A DNA stretch of 64,000 nucleotides from a bacterium (GCA_037147175.1 JBAWVS010000001.1:82627-146626); one strand, 5' to 3'. Counted from the first letter of the stretch, positions 26,124 to 35,930 are shown. Numbers and translations: made by a program. The notes: a model not told the origin generated them from the sequence alone.

Positions 26124-27206
26124 TCATAATAAAATTAAAGTTTCGCATTTGTTATTAGTACTCAGAAAAGAATTAGCAACGTCGATATTCATCTGCTGAA
26201 CAGTTTTTTCTATTTCATGAATAAAATTAGCATCCAAATAAAAAGTTTCATCTATATAAGCATTTTTCTGCCCGAAGATAGTTTCTATTTTTTCCTGCAA
26301 ATTATTTTCAATATATGAAGAAGCTGATTTTCTTATCATTATGGACAAATAATTACTTTTATTTATTTTTTTAACAAATTCCTGTATGTCGTTAATGGCT
26401 TTTTGATCATTTATATGGGGATAGTCAGCAAATAGATTTTCAAGATATTCGTCTAATTCGAAAAATACAGCTTTTCTTTTGTTTTTTTTGTTGCAGCTGG
26501 AGATTTTTCCGAAAATAAAGTCCTGCTTAACTTCCTCAAACCTGTCAGGTGTGCCCAGATCTTTTAGATATTCGCTTGTTTTATAAGCTTTTATTTTTAT
26601 TTTTTCTTTTAATAATGCAGGAAAGATGTCTTTTCCAAAGTCCTGAGCTTCATTTTCTTTTATATGATTTAATATATCACGAGAAAGGATATATACAGCG
26701 GCATTTACAAGGTTTTTGCGGTATTCATTCTTGTCTCTCGGCTTGGGATGAAAAGCAGTTACCTCTTTTTTATCGTTTATTTCCAGCAAATCACTGTCAT
26801 AAGGATAATCATTAGGCTGAACTATAACTGTTGCTATGGCTTCAGAAGTTCTGTCAGATTCAATAAAACTCTCTATATCAAAGTCTAAGAACAGGTCTCC
26901 ATAAAAAATTAAAAATCTTTCATCAATAATATTTTTTATTAATTTAAGGCATCCTGCCGTTCCGAGAGGATAAGGTTCTGTTATGTGGGTTATATTTACC
27001 CCAAAATCCTTGCCATCGCCAAAATAATCAATAATAACACCGGATAAATGCCCTGAAATAATAATTATATCTTTAATTCCATATTTTCTGGCAAGGTTAA
27101 TCTGGTGCTCGAGGATACTTTTATCGCCTATTTTTACCATAGGCTTTGGAATATCCGTCAATCCAAGACGGGTTCCCATCCCTCCTGAGAGAATAACTAA
27201 CTGCAT
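26124..27206 (-). CDS. hddC: HddC-type heptose-1-phosphate guanylyltransferase fused to a degenerate HAD domain
   Basis: Residues 1-235 form a sugar-nucleotide transferase: LSGGMGTRLG at 6-15, KPMVKIGDKSILEHQ, LGTAGCLK and a FYGDLF metal aspartate. It should make GDP-D-glycero-D-manno-heptose from the 1-phosphate. Residues 243-360 are extra. They read like a shrunken GmhB (HAD-IIIA) phosphatase: RKAVFFELDEYL stands where RKAVFLDRDGTL is expected, so the nucleophile Asp is Glu and the Gly-Thr is lost, and the later TNQSG, RKPKPGM and GD motifs are unrecognisable. HddC-GmhB fusions are known; here the phosphatase half is probably inactive. The 3' end lies 10 bases from hddA; the 5' end overlaps the epimerase by 10. 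Confidence 0.82.
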   Translation of the reverse strand: MQLVILSGGMGTRLGLTDIPKPMVKIGDKSILEHQINLARKYGIKDIIIISGHLSGVIIDYFGDGKDFGVNITHITEPYPLGTAGCLKLIKNIIDERFLIFYGDLFLDFDIESFIESDRTSEAIATVIVQPNDYPYDSDLLEINDKKEVTAFHPKPRDKNEYRKNLVNAAVYILSRDILNHIKENEAQDFGKDIFPALLKEKIKIKAYKTSEYLKDLGTPDRFEEVKQDFIFGKISSCNKKNKRKAVFFELDEYLENLFADYPHINDQKAINDIQEFVKKINKSNYLSIMIRKSASSYIENNLQEKIETIFGQKNAYIDETFYLDANFIHEIEKTVQQMNIDVANSFLSTNNKCETLILL

Positions 27207-28150
27207 TTTATTGTACCCCCTTCTAATATGTTTCTCACGGACTTTTTAACGGCTTCTGAAGACGTTATTTCAAGATTCCAACCTAACTTATGAATTTTAT
27301 CAAGTTTGTATTTGAAAGCAGGCACATCGCCAACCCAGCCTGCTTCCTGCTCCTGATATGTTATTTCCGGACAAAGCCCCATCTCTTTTGCTACTATATC
27401 TGCTATTTGTTTTACTTTTACGGTTGAATTAACCCCTATGTTTATATAATTAAGCTTTTCGCAGCAGTTTTCCCTGATAAAACAAATTGCTTCTACAACA
27501 TCTTTAACGTACAAATACGGTTTATCCTGGTTTCCGTTTCCAAGAACTGCCAATTTCTTATTATTTCGGGTTAATTTGTTTATAAAGTCATGGATAACCC
27601 CATGGGTAGCTCTTTCCCCGACCACGTTCGGAAATCGTATTATCCAGGCGTTAAAACCGTAATTTTCAACAAAGCTGGAAATAAATCCTTCACATGAGAG
27701 TTTTGCAGCTCCATAATGAGAGATTGGAAATAACGGGCCTGAATCTTCATCGATTATCTTCTGAAAATTTCCGTAAATAGCGGAACTTGACGGAAAAATT
27801 ATGTTTTTAACACTATGTTTTTTCATTAGTTTCAAAATGTTATAAGTTGTTAAAAAAGTATTTTCAAAATCAATATCAGAGTCGGCAAAACTCGATTTTA
27901 TGTCTGAATTTGCAACAAAATGAAACACATTTTTAATTTTTTCCCGCGCAAAAATATCATCAATTGCATCAAAATTTAAAATATTTTCTTCATAAAATTT
28001 AAAGTTTTCATTTTTAAAATTATGAGATATATTTTCTATCTTTCCGGCGGATAAATTATCTGCTACAACTACTTTATGACCTTTTTTTAACAGGCTATCC
28101 ACAAGATGGCTGCCTATAAAGCCTGCTCCGCCGGTAACTATTGATTTCAT
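27197..28150 (-). CDS. NAD-dependent sugar epimerase/dehydratase (extended SDR)
   Basis: A 317-residue extended short-chain dehydrogenase with GGAGFIGSHLVD (residues 7-18), FPSSSAIYG for the Ser-rich active-site strand and HYGAAKLS for Tyr-x3-Lys. It overlaps hddC by 10 bases. Epimerases in this operon position often act on nucleotide sugars at C4 or on GDP-heptose derivatives; sequence alone does not separate UDP-sugar 4-epimerase from a GDP-heptose enzyme. It has its own upstream gap of 162 bases with no recognisable site. Confidence 0.8.
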   Translation of the reverse strand: MKSIVTGGAGFIGSHLVDSLLKKGHKVVVADNLSAGKIENISHNFKNENFKFYEENILNFDAIDDIFAREKIKNVFHFVANSDIKSSFADSDIDFENTFLTTYNILKLMKKHSVKNIIFPSSSAIYGNFQKIIDEDSGPLFPISHYGAAKLSCEGFISSFVENYGFNAWIIRFPNVVGERATHGVIHDFINKLTRNNKKLAVLGNGNQDKPYLYVKDVVEAICFIRENCCEKLNYINIGVNSTVKVKQIADIVAKEMGLCPEITYQEQEAGWVGDVPAFKYKLDKIHKLGWNLEITSSEAVKKSVRNILEGGTIKCS

Positions 28151-28312
28151 ACGCTTTACCTGTAATATTGTTGTAAATTTTCATACTTTAGCCCCTGGAT
28201 AAACATTATAAAAAACACCGGCTTTATAAATAAGTATCTTGAAGCATTATAGGAAAGTATAAAATTCAAGATAAAAAATAGTAATTTTGTCTTAGCTAAA
28301 ATGGGTTTGCTT

Positions 28313-29551
28313 TTAAACACAAACTAAAGAATTATAAATATTTATAAGATTTTTATAATGCATCTCTATACTATAAAGATTTACAGCCTTTTCCCTGTTT
28401 CTTTTTCCCATTTCAACCGCAAGTTCTCTTTCTTTATATAATTTGTTTATTGCGGATGCGAGTTCATCAATATTTTCCGGTTGAAAAACAATTCCGTTCG
28501 AATAATTTTCGATAAGTTCCGAAATGGCCCCGATTTTGCTTGCTATAACGGGTTTTCCGTAAGCATAGGATTCAACAATAGTTAAACCGAAAGTTTCAAA
28601 CCAATTACACGGAAGAATAGTTGCAATACAGTTTTGGTATTCCCTTTCCACTTCTTTATCCGATAAAAAACCAAGAAAATTAACATTTGAAGTGTTTAAT
28701 TTTTTGGAAAGTTCAATTAAATTCTTTTCTTCAGGACCTTTTCCTGCTATATGCAGTTTTATCTCAGGGAATTTGCTGATTGCTCTTATTAAATAATCTA
28801 TGCCTTTTTCTTTCGATAATCGGCCTATGTATAAAAAATAGTCTTTATCGTTATATTGAGGGGTAATATTAAGGAAGGATTCCTTGATAAAACTGTTTAA
28901 AACAATAAGTTTATCGGGATTTATGTCTGAATTTATTGCCAAATTGCGCATTGCATGGCTCGGGCATAAAAAAACATCTATTAAATCGTAATATCCCGTT
29001 ATTTTATTATATAAATTCTCTGCTGTTGCAATAAAACTTGCTTTAAAATTGTTATCTTTGCATTTGTTCAAAAGACAATGAAAAATATTTCCGGAAAGGC
29101 AAAGTTCTTTTTGGCAGTACGTACGGTTTTTATACATTAATGTTCCGCTCGGACACATTAGTCTCGGGTCATTTAAGGACATTACAACAGGAATATTTCT
29201 TTTTTTGCACGGCTCAATGACAGAAGGTGTCAAATGGTAATAAATGTTATGGCAATGAATAATATCAGGCTTCAGTACATCAAGATAAGCACCCAATTTG
29301 TTTTTTGCATCGGAGTTATAGAATGGTTTTAACAGATATTTGAACATATCCGATTTTGTCAAAGACCTGTAATCTACATGTTCAGGGAAAAAATGTGAAT
29401 ATTCGTAATCTTCTTCAAAATAAGGTCCTTTGTTTGTGGCAAAAAAGAAAACTTCATGACCGTTTTTTTTGAGTATAGAAGCTTGATCATACATAGTGGA
29501 TTCAGCTCCGCCGTATGACGAGAAAAAATTATTAACAAACAATATCTTCAT
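28313..29551 (-). CDS. Glycosyltransferase family 4 (cysteine-rich subgroup)
   Basis: A 412-residue GT-B enzyme beginning MKILFVNNFFSSYGGAES, with LYIGRLSKEKGIDYLIRA opening the donor domain and E-x7-E in ETFGLTIVES. It matches the plus-strand gene at 22.7 kb along its whole length, including the cysteine-rich insert (CPSGTL, YCQKELC, HCLLNKC). The pair probably arose by duplication and now may use related donors or acceptors. It lies five bases after the next upstream glycosyltransferase gene ends, in the long minus-strand operon. Confidence 0.85.
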   Translation of the reverse strand: MKILFVNNFFSSYGGAESTMYDQASILKKNGHEVFFFATNKGPYFEEDYEYSHFFPEHVDYRSLTKSDMFKYLLKPFYNSDAKNKLGAYLDVLKPDIIHCHNIYYHLTPSVIEPCKKRNIPVVMSLNDPRLMCPSGTLMYKNRTYCQKELCLSGNIFHCLLNKCKDNNFKASFIATAENLYNKITGYYDLIDVFLCPSHAMRNLAINSDINPDKLIVLNSFIKESFLNITPQYNDKDYFLYIGRLSKEKGIDYLIRAISKFPEIKLHIAGKGPEEKNLIELSKKLNTSNVNFLGFLSDKEVEREYQNCIATILPCNWFETFGLTIVESYAYGKPVIASKIGAISELIENYSNGIVFQPENIDELASAINKLYKERELAVEMGKRNREKAVNLYSIEMHYKNLINIYNSLVCV

Positions 29552-29556
29552 TTATT

Positions 29557-30759
29557 TTAACCTGTTATAGCATCCATATCATGTGATTTTAATGCTGCAT
29601 TTATTACAGCTATACATAAATTATCAAAATTAGCATTTTTAATAATTTTATAAGAATTTTCTCCCAGTTTTACTGAATCTTTTGCGACTTGTAAAATGCA
29701 TTCCGAAAGCTTTTCTGAGTCTTGAAACGGGAAGATATAGCCGTTAACACCATTTTTTATAAGGTCTAAAGCACATCCAACCTTGTCTGAAACAATTACA
29801 GGCAGGTCAAAATTCATTGCTTCGTTTATAACAAGTCCCCATGGTTCCCATTTTGAAGGCAACACGAAAATATCAGAAATTGTATAAAACATACTTAATT
29901 TCTTAAACTGCATAAAGGGGACAATTTTTATGAAATTTTCAAGTTTTTTATCTTTTATTTGATTAATAATACTCTTTTCAAGATATCCCCCTCCAACAAG
30001 TAAACAAAGGACGTTTTTTTCTCCGTTGTTAACTATTCTTTCAATAGAATCAATTAAAGTAAAAAGATTTTTCTCGTCTACAAATCGTCCTACAAATAAA
30101 ACAACTTTTTTTTCAGGCGAGATTTTGAGTTTTTTTCGCATTAAAGCTTTTTTTGGTAAAAGTTTTATATATCTGTCTCTAAATTTTTCATTCTTAACAG
30201 GGCTGCAAGAAAAAAATATTTTGTCAGAAACATCTTTGTTAAATTTTTCAATTAGTTCTTTAACATGTGTTCCGTAAACTACAAAACTTGAGAAAAGGTT
30301 TTTGTTTACATACATTGCCCTGATTAACAGTTTCATAAAGGTTTCTGTTGTTTCAAAACCGTTTTCTTCCCACAAAACGGTTTTGATTCCTAATAGCTTT
30401 GCCAGAAAAGCGTAAAAAGGACCTATAAACCTCGCTCCACCTTTAAATACTATGACATCGTATTTTGATATTTCTTTAATTAAACTAAATCCTCCTAAAT
30501 AAAAAAATCTATTTTTTTTTGTAGTTTTAAATAATTTAGCGTCTTTTAAAATTTCAAATTTATAATTTGCAGATTTTAGAAAATCAAGACTCCATTCTCT
30601 GTCAGGTTCTATATAAGAACAAGCCACAACTTTGAAATCAACTTCTTTTGAATATTTCGAAAGAGTGTTAAAAAAAGCATCCATATAAGGAGAAATACTA
30701 TTTGTGATAAATAAAATTTTTAATTTTTCAGAAAAATTTTGGAATTTTTTTGTAGTCAT
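29557..30759 (-). CDS. Glycosyltransferase family 4
   Basis: A 400-residue GT-B enzyme. The N-terminal domain begins at KILFITNSISPYMDAFF; the donor domain opens with VVLFVGRFVDEKNLFTLIDSI and has E-x7-E in EPWGLVINEA. It is clearly different from the two cysteine-rich GT4 paralogues. The start overlaps the end of the Wzy-like gene by 32 bases, indicating translational coupling. Probably adds one sugar to the undecaprenyl-linked repeat unit. Confidence 0.85.
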   Translation of the reverse strand: MTTKKFQNFSEKLKILFITNSISPYMDAFFNTLSKYSKEVDFKVVACSYIEPDREWSLDFLKSANYKFEILKDAKLFKTTKKNRFFYLGGFSLIKEISKYDVIVFKGGARFIGPFYAFLAKLLGIKTVLWEENGFETTETFMKLLIRAMYVNKNLFSSFVVYGTHVKELIEKFNKDVSDKIFFSCSPVKNEKFRDRYIKLLPKKALMRKKLKISPEKKVVLFVGRFVDEKNLFTLIDSIERIVNNGEKNVLCLLVGGGYLEKSIINQIKDKKLENFIKIVPFMQFKKLSMFYTISDIFVLPSKWEPWGLVINEAMNFDLPVIVSDKVGCALDLIKNGVNGYIFPFQDSEKLSECILQVAKDSVKLGENSYKIIKNANFDNLCIAVINAALKSHDMDAITG

Positions 30760-32401
30760 CTTTTGAATCCTCTTTAACCTTAATAAAAGACATCTTCACT
30801 GATTCAAGAAATCCTAAAAGAGAGAAAAATGTTATATGTGTAATCATGGAAGGGCTTTCCGCAGTGAAAAATACCAGAAAAAAGGCAATACAAGACAGGC
30901 TTATAGTGCTAAAAAGCTTAACTGCTTTATCTGTTGATTTTTTTACAATATCAATAATGTTTTTGCATAATATAACCAGAGGCGGCAGGAAATATAAAAG
31001 AGCGACAAACCCCCAGTTGTAAAAATATTCAAGATACAAATTATGAATATGGGGCTGTTGAAAACTTTTGTCAGGCTGCATAGCAGATAAAAAGAAGCAG
31101 GTTTCTCTGGAAGAATCTGTTCCGAATCCGAATATGGCGGTAAACCAAGTTAAATTATCTGCCCAGTTCTTCATATAATAATACCAGTTTGTTTCTCTGA
31201 CATCCAAAGTAGTTGTAGTGCCAAATCTGTTTGAAATATTATAAAAGAAATCACCCATAAAATCTTGATTTAGAAGGAAAAACGGCAAAGTCAAAATTAA
31301 AGGTAATAAAATTATATAAAACAGATTGCGGAGATTTTTTTTAGGTTGGCTTATAGCTTCTGTGTCGGTTTTTTCTATAAAAAAGAAAGAGCAAATTTGT
31401 ATAATTATAAAGCCTGTTAAAAAAGAGACTATGGTGCCTTTTTTTATTCCAAGAATAATTAAAAGTGACAGAATAACCATATTAATATTAATAATATATT
31501 TTAACCAACCGGTTGAAAGATCGGGTTTGAAATTTGAAATATATAAATTAAATCCAATAAATAAAAGTAAAATTAATCCTTCAAAATCTCCTCCCGTAAA
31601 GCCGTTATCTATTGCAAGACGGTTTTCCATAAACATTAAGGAAGCTGTTCCGATTAAAATACAAGAAATTAAAATGCAAAAATAAGAAAGATAACCGAAA
31701 GAAAAAAGTTTAATAATATCTTCAAGTTTTTTCTTTGTTTTCTCAATGGTTTTAAGACCATAAAATGACATATAGCCGATAACAAAAGAAATAAGAGGTA
31801 TAATTGCGGTCAGATATTTAAGAAACTTTGTTTCTTCAGATCCAAATTCCCTCGAGGCTGCGCCATAACCAGAACCAATCGAAGCATATTTTAAACCTAA
31901 ATTGTTTTGTATCCATATGTCTATATAGCTTGAAGATCTAAAATCAGAGCTGTAAAAAAACGCATAAAATATAATGAGTATAAAAAACAAAAGCAAAAGT
32001 CTGAATTCAAGATTAGACCATAGATACTTAAAGTTTGTAAAAATATAATAAAAAGTAATTAATAAAGAAATTGAAAAGATAATAACATGAGGCTTAAAAT
32101 TTAATCCCAGAGGGCTAAAAATATCCTGATTGAAGAAAATCCAAATATTAATAAACTGAAGTAAAAAATATGGAATTATTTTGTTATCTATACATTTAGA
32201 AATTAAAAAGATGACAACAAATAAACCTGTAAATAATACAGAGCCGGCTAAGATGGGATTTGCTTTTTCAAAAAGACCTAAAATATTCGCACCGGCCAGT
32301 GAAAAAATTATTCCCAGAATAACTGCTGCTATTTTAAAAAAGCGGGTATTAATAAAATTTTTAGTTTCGTTGTTGTCTATACTCTTTTCGATGTTATACA
32401 T
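30728..32401 (-). CDS. O-antigen polymerase/ligase-like membrane protein (Wzy type)
   Basis: A 557-residue protein with about 12 membrane segments and a large periplasmic loop (about 400-475) containing GTTTLDVRETNWYYY and the FGFGTDSSR, QPHIHNLYLEYFYNWG region, which matches the Wzy_C/O-antigen ligase signature (HNxxLE). In a Wzx/Wzy pathway this polymerises flipped repeat units. An alternative is ligation of polymer to lipid A; the nearby Wza and Wzc-like genes favour polymerase. The 3' end overlaps a glycosyltransferase gene by 32 bases. A half copy of the palindromic repeat lies just upstream. Confidence 0.83.
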   Translation of the reverse strand: MYNIEKSIDNNETKNFINTRFFKIAAVILGIIFSLAGANILGLFEKANPILAGSVLFTGLFVVIFLISKCIDNKIIPYFLLQFINIWIFFNQDIFSPLGLNFKPHVIIFSISLLITFYYIFTNFKYLWSNLEFRLLLLFFILIIFYAFFYSSDFRSSSYIDIWIQNNLGLKYASIGSGYGAASREFGSEETKFLKYLTAIIPLISFVIGYMSFYGLKTIEKTKKKLEDIIKLFSFGYLSYFCILISCILIGTASLMFMENRLAIDNGFTGGDFEGLILLLFIGFNLYISNFKPDLSTGWLKYIININMVILSLLIILGIKKGTIVSFLTGFIIIQICSFFFIEKTDTEAISQPKKNLRNLFYIILLPLILTLPFFLLNQDFMGDFFYNISNRFGTTTTLDVRETNWYYYMKNWADNLTWFTAIFGFGTDSSRETCFFLSAMQPDKSFQQPHIHNLYLEYFYNWGFVALLYFLPPLVILCKNIIDIVKKSTDKAVKLFSTISLSCIAFFLVFFTAESPSMITHITFFSLLGFLESVKMSFIKVKEDSKDDYKKIPKFF

Positions 32402-32451
32402 GATTTTTATTTTGCCTTTTCTAAATCCCCCTCAGGGGGAAATTTATTTAT

Positions 32452-32513
32452 TTTTTATAGATTGCTTAGCTATGCTCGCAATGACTATTTTGGCGATTTA
32501 GCAATTTGAGTCA
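32452..32513. repeat. Palindromic intergenic repeat, copy D (one arm)
   Basis: Half-length copy: ATAGATTGCTTAGCTATGCTCGCAATGAC then GGCGATTTAGCAATTTGAGT, matching only the second arm plus end of the family. It lies between the Wzc-like and Wzy-like genes inside an operon. Confidence 0.75.
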
Positions 32514-32534
32514 ATCAGCAACTTAAATGTGAAT

Positions 32535-34712
32535 TTATGAATAATTACGTCCGTATAATTCACTTTCTTCAATAACTTTATAGTTTTTGCTGCCCGCATC
32601 TCTTGAAATCACATAAGGAATATTAAGGTTTAAATCTTTTAATTCATTAATTGTATTAGCCATTGATTCAGGAGAGTCAGAATTGTTAGCTATCATTATA
32701 TTTAAGTCGGTTTTTTGCATTAATGAAGAACATGCAGGATAAATAATAGGCTGTGCCGGCATGTCAATAAGTACAAAATCAAAGTTAGCTTTTAAGAAGT
32801 TAATGAATTCATCAAAACCATTGCTTAAAACGTAATCGTACAGATTTGTAACTCGATTGATTACAGGCAGGAATAAAAAATAATTGTTATTGATATCATC
32901 AAATTTGATTTTTAAAGCATTTTTTTCCAGCAGCATGTTCAAATAATTGCTTGAGATATATTTAGATACTGAAATTTCATTATTTATAAAACGGATAATA
33001 TCAATCAAATCGTTGTTAATTTCAGATTTAACATTAAATTGTTCTTTAATTTTATTAGAACATTTAAAATCACTGCTTATTAAGACAACTGATTTTCCTA
33101 ATTTTGCAAGGTTTGCGGCAATATTTGGAGTTATGAAAGAAGAACTTCTATACGGGGATGATGAGACAAAAGAAATAACTTTAATTTTTTTATCATATGA
33201 AAGTCTCATCAGATTTGAAGAAATATTTGCATAAGAAGCTCCGTGTATAGATTCGGTACTTTTTATCAATCCGTTTTCGGCATATTCTGCCTTAAAATAT
33301 TCTGAATTTTCTATATAGGGTAAAACACCCATAGATTTATAAGATCTAAGAGCAAAACTTTCAGGATTTTCTTTAACCCAGCCTCCTAAAAATCCCGCTA
33401 AAGCGCCTGTGTATATAAAGCCGAGGAAACTTAATATTAGAGCATTGTCAGTTCTTTTAGGTTTTGACGGGTAATCAAGAACAAAAACATTATCTACAAT
33501 TCCATTTTCTTTAAATTTAGCGTCAAGTTGTTTTCTTTTAAAACTTTCATAGATATTTTTTAAAGTGTCTTCTTGATTGGTTAGTTCTTCAAGATTTAAA
33601 ATTTTATTGGGAAGTTCTGATTCTGTATTTTTTAAATTGGTCATAGTGCCGGCAAGTGATGCAAGCTCGGCTCTTAAAGAAGTTGTTTCGGCCTGAACTC
33701 TCGCCATATCAAGAGCAAGGTCTTGAGAAGGCTCATCATAAAGGCCTCTTTTTACGGAAACATCTTGCAATGATTCTTTGGTTCTACTATCGATACTGGA
33801 GTTGATAGATTTTATTTCGTTTTTTGCGGCAACAACTTCAGGATAAGCATCATTGAATTTGCCGGTAAGATTTGCATATCTTTGCTTTGCAACAGCAAGT
33901 TCGTTATGCAAGGCTTCCAGATGACGGTCTTCTCCTATAGCTGTAGCTCTTAATGCGGCTTTTGAATCGCTAAAACCAAGCTGCTCAGCAAAATTAGCAA
34001 GTTTTTTGTCATTATAATTAATTTGACTTTTCAAATCAGCTATTTGTTTGTCAAGGAGGTATCTTGACTGCAAAATATTAATGCTTTCCTCATTTGCATT
34101 GATTACTCCTTTTGAAATTCTATAATCTCTTATTCGCTGTCTTGCCATAGCAAGTTTATTTTCAATTTCTTTTGAATAAGTGTTTAAATATTTGCTTTGT
34201 TTAGTTTCAATAGATCTTCTTAATTCAAGATTTTCGTTTTTAAACTGGGCTATTGTTTCAAGCAGTACAAAATCCGCTGATTTTTCGTTTGACCAGTTTA
34301 AAGAAAGAGTAAGCGTATCCGTTGAAGGAATTATTTTTGTTTTAAGTTTATTTTTAAAATAATTATGAAAATCTCTTGCGGATTTTATTTTAAGGCTTTC
34401 GAATTCTTTAGGGTATTTAACGCTTATAGTTTTGTAGATTTTATCTGACAAGCTTTCTGACTGAAGAATTTGGATAATATTGAAAAGAGGATTACTGTAT
34501 CCGCTTTGAGAGGCGACACTGGAATCTCCTGTTTCTGTATCTGTAGAGACGCTGTACTGGGGGATATTCCTTATATAGATTTTCGCATCTGTTTTATAAG
34601 AAGGCTTAAAAACGAAAACTGCATAAATAAGGAACAAAGCGAAAGATGTCCAAACACATGAACTTATAAGCTTCTTTTCCTTTGAAATTATGGATAAAAA
34701 TTTTTCTGCCAT
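32535..34712 (-). CDS. Wzc/Wzz-like chain-length protein with degenerate BY-kinase domain
   Basis: A 725-residue two-membrane-segment protein (about 18-36 and 425-446). The periplasmic region between them has a Wzz fold start and long coiled coils (about 165-400) ending at the PSKPKRTDN motif. The cytoplasmic tail (about 485-715) aligns with bacterial tyrosine kinases, but the Walker A site reads SSSPYRSSSF (517-526) with no Gly-Lys-Ser/Thr, and the Walker A' aspartates are replaced (VVLISSD, 542-547). Walker B FVLID is kept. Three tyrosines remain at the C-terminus (711, 720, 724). It should set chain length and contact Wza, probably without kinase activity. Confidence 0.85.
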   Translation of the reverse strand: MAEKFLSIISKEKKLISSCVWTSFALFLIYAVFVFKPSYKTDAKIYIRNIPQYSVSTDTETGDSSVASQSGYSNPLFNIIQILQSESLSDKIYKTISVKYPKEFESLKIKSARDFHNYFKNKLKTKIIPSTDTLTLSLNWSNEKSADFVLLETIAQFKNENLELRRSIETKQSKYLNTYSKEIENKLAMARQRIRDYRISKGVINANEESINILQSRYLLDKQIADLKSQINYNDKKLANFAEQLGFSDSKAALRATAIGEDRHLEALHNELAVAKQRYANLTGKFNDAYPEVVAAKNEIKSINSSIDSRTKESLQDVSVKRGLYDEPSQDLALDMARVQAETTSLRAELASLAGTMTNLKNTESELPNKILNLEELTNQEDTLKNIYESFKRKQLDAKFKENGIVDNVFVLDYPSKPKRTDNALILSFLGFIYTGALAGFLGGWVKENPESFALRSYKSMGVLPYIENSEYFKAEYAENGLIKSTESIHGASYANISSNLMRLSYDKKIKVISFVSSSPYRSSSFITPNIAANLAKLGKSVVLISSDFKCSNKIKEQFNVKSEINNDLIDIIRFINNEISVSKYISSNYLNMLLEKNALKIKFDDINNNYFLFLPVINRVTNLYDYVLSNGFDEFINFLKANFDFVLIDMPAQPIIYPACSSLMQKTDLNIMIANNSDSPESMANTINELKDLNLNIPYVISRDAGSKNYKVIEESELYGRNYS

Positions 34713-34772
34713 ATCAATCCTTTAACTCCTTTTTTACTTTATATAATTTCTAAGAGGTTTTAAAATATTGCA

Positions 34773-35918
34773 TTATCTTCTGAAAACATAATCCATGTTG
34801 CTGTAGCCGGTGGCAAAAGAACTTACCGGATTTACAACTCTTAGCAGATAATCAAAGCCTCGAGCAATTCCTGAAGAAGCTTTCTCAGGCACAAAGACTA
34901 TATCATTTGGTAACAGAACAACATCGTTTTTCATCGGGTTTACTTTTGCGGATGTAAGCTTGCCGTTATTATCCATTCTGGAGATGATTACGGATTTTGG
35001 AGGAGAAGTAGCGCCGTAAAGATATCCGCCGGCCATGCTTATAGCTGTATTTAATCTTGGAGAATCACTTGCGTTAAGCATTACAAGACCTGCATTATTT
35101 ACATATCCCATTACTCTTACAGGGATTTGTTTTCGTGAAAAAGTTGAAGCGGCAAAATCATTGTATTTTTGTGAATCAATTGCATAAGTTGTTGATAGTT
35201 TTGGAACATAAACTACATCCCCGCTCATTAGATAAATATCCTGAGCAGAATTTCCTTTATTTACAAGATCAAGCAAATTGACATTATATTTTGTCCCATC
35301 ATATTTATTTGATATTTCAATGTTTTCAAGATCTGCATCAGGAGTTATTCCTCCGGCAGCTCCGAGGATGTTAGTGAGCAAAGGGGTTTTTCTGTCAATT
35401 GCTACTGTTCTTTGTTCAGAAGTATATGAATTGGAATAAGAGGTATCTGTGTTTAATTCATAGCTTCCGGGGGATACTATGGCACCTGTTAAATAAACTA
35501 TTAAAGGTTTTGTTTTAGTAAGAGTTATGGAAATCATAGGATTTTTAATGATAACTTCAAACTTATTTTTTAATTCGTTGCGAAGTTCGTCAAGAGTTTT
35601 TCCTTGTGCTTTTGTAGCGCCTATAGGACCTATCAATATATTTCCGTCAGGTTGGACACGAACATTTTCCTGTCTGAATTCGGGAAATCCTATAAAAGAT
35701 ATGTCTAATACATCATTGGGACCAAGAATGTATTTTCTGGCGTAAGTATTATTTCTAACCTCCAATTTATTAGGTTCTTGCGAACTTTCTGAAACGGCAC
35801 TCAAGTTTGCTTTGAGAGAAGTTCCTTCTGATGCACTGCTTTTTAAATTCGAGAAATTTGGAAAAATAAATAAACTGACAAAAACTAAGAAAGTTACTAT
35901 TTTTTTCATTTTTTTCAT
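34773..35918 (-). CDS. Wza-like polysaccharide export protein
   Basis: About 381 residues: a signal peptide (KKMKKIVTFLVFVSLFIFPNF), the Poly_export domain beginning YILGPNDVLDISFIGFPEF (about 60-80) with RVQPDGNILIGPIGATKAQG, and two SLBB repeats (around 145-260 and 270-350). Wza homologues form the outer-membrane export channel. No lipobox cysteine is visible, unlike E. coli Wza. The ATG at 35918 is used because the upstream ATG at 35930 sits directly against the AAGGA site. It is the first gene of the long minus-strand operon running to hddA, 60 bases before the Wzc-like gene. Confidence 0.87.
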   Translation of the reverse strand: MKKMKKIVTFLVFVSLFIFPNFSNLKSSASEGTSLKANLSAVSESSQEPNKLEVRNNTYARKYILGPNDVLDISFIGFPEFRQENVRVQPDGNILIGPIGATKAQGKTLDELRNELKNKFEVIIKNPMISITLTKTKPLIVYLTGAIVSPGSYELNTDTSYSNSYTSEQRTVAIDRKTPLLTNILGAAGGITPDADLENIEISNKYDGTKYNVNLLDLVNKGNSAQDIYLMSGDVVYVPKLSTTYAIDSQKYNDFAASTFSRKQIPVRVMGYVNNAGLVMLNASDSPRLNTAISMAGGYLYGATSPPKSVIISRMDNNGKLTSAKVNPMKNDVVLLPNDIVFVPEKASSGIARGFDYLLRVVNPVSSFATGYSNMDYVFRR

Positions 35919-35930
35919 AATATTTTCCAT

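Noticed and set aside
31326-31685. Plus-strand frame of 119 codons
   Set aside because: Antisense to the Wzy-like gene; low-complexity Lys/Ile composition is what the complement of a membrane protein gives.
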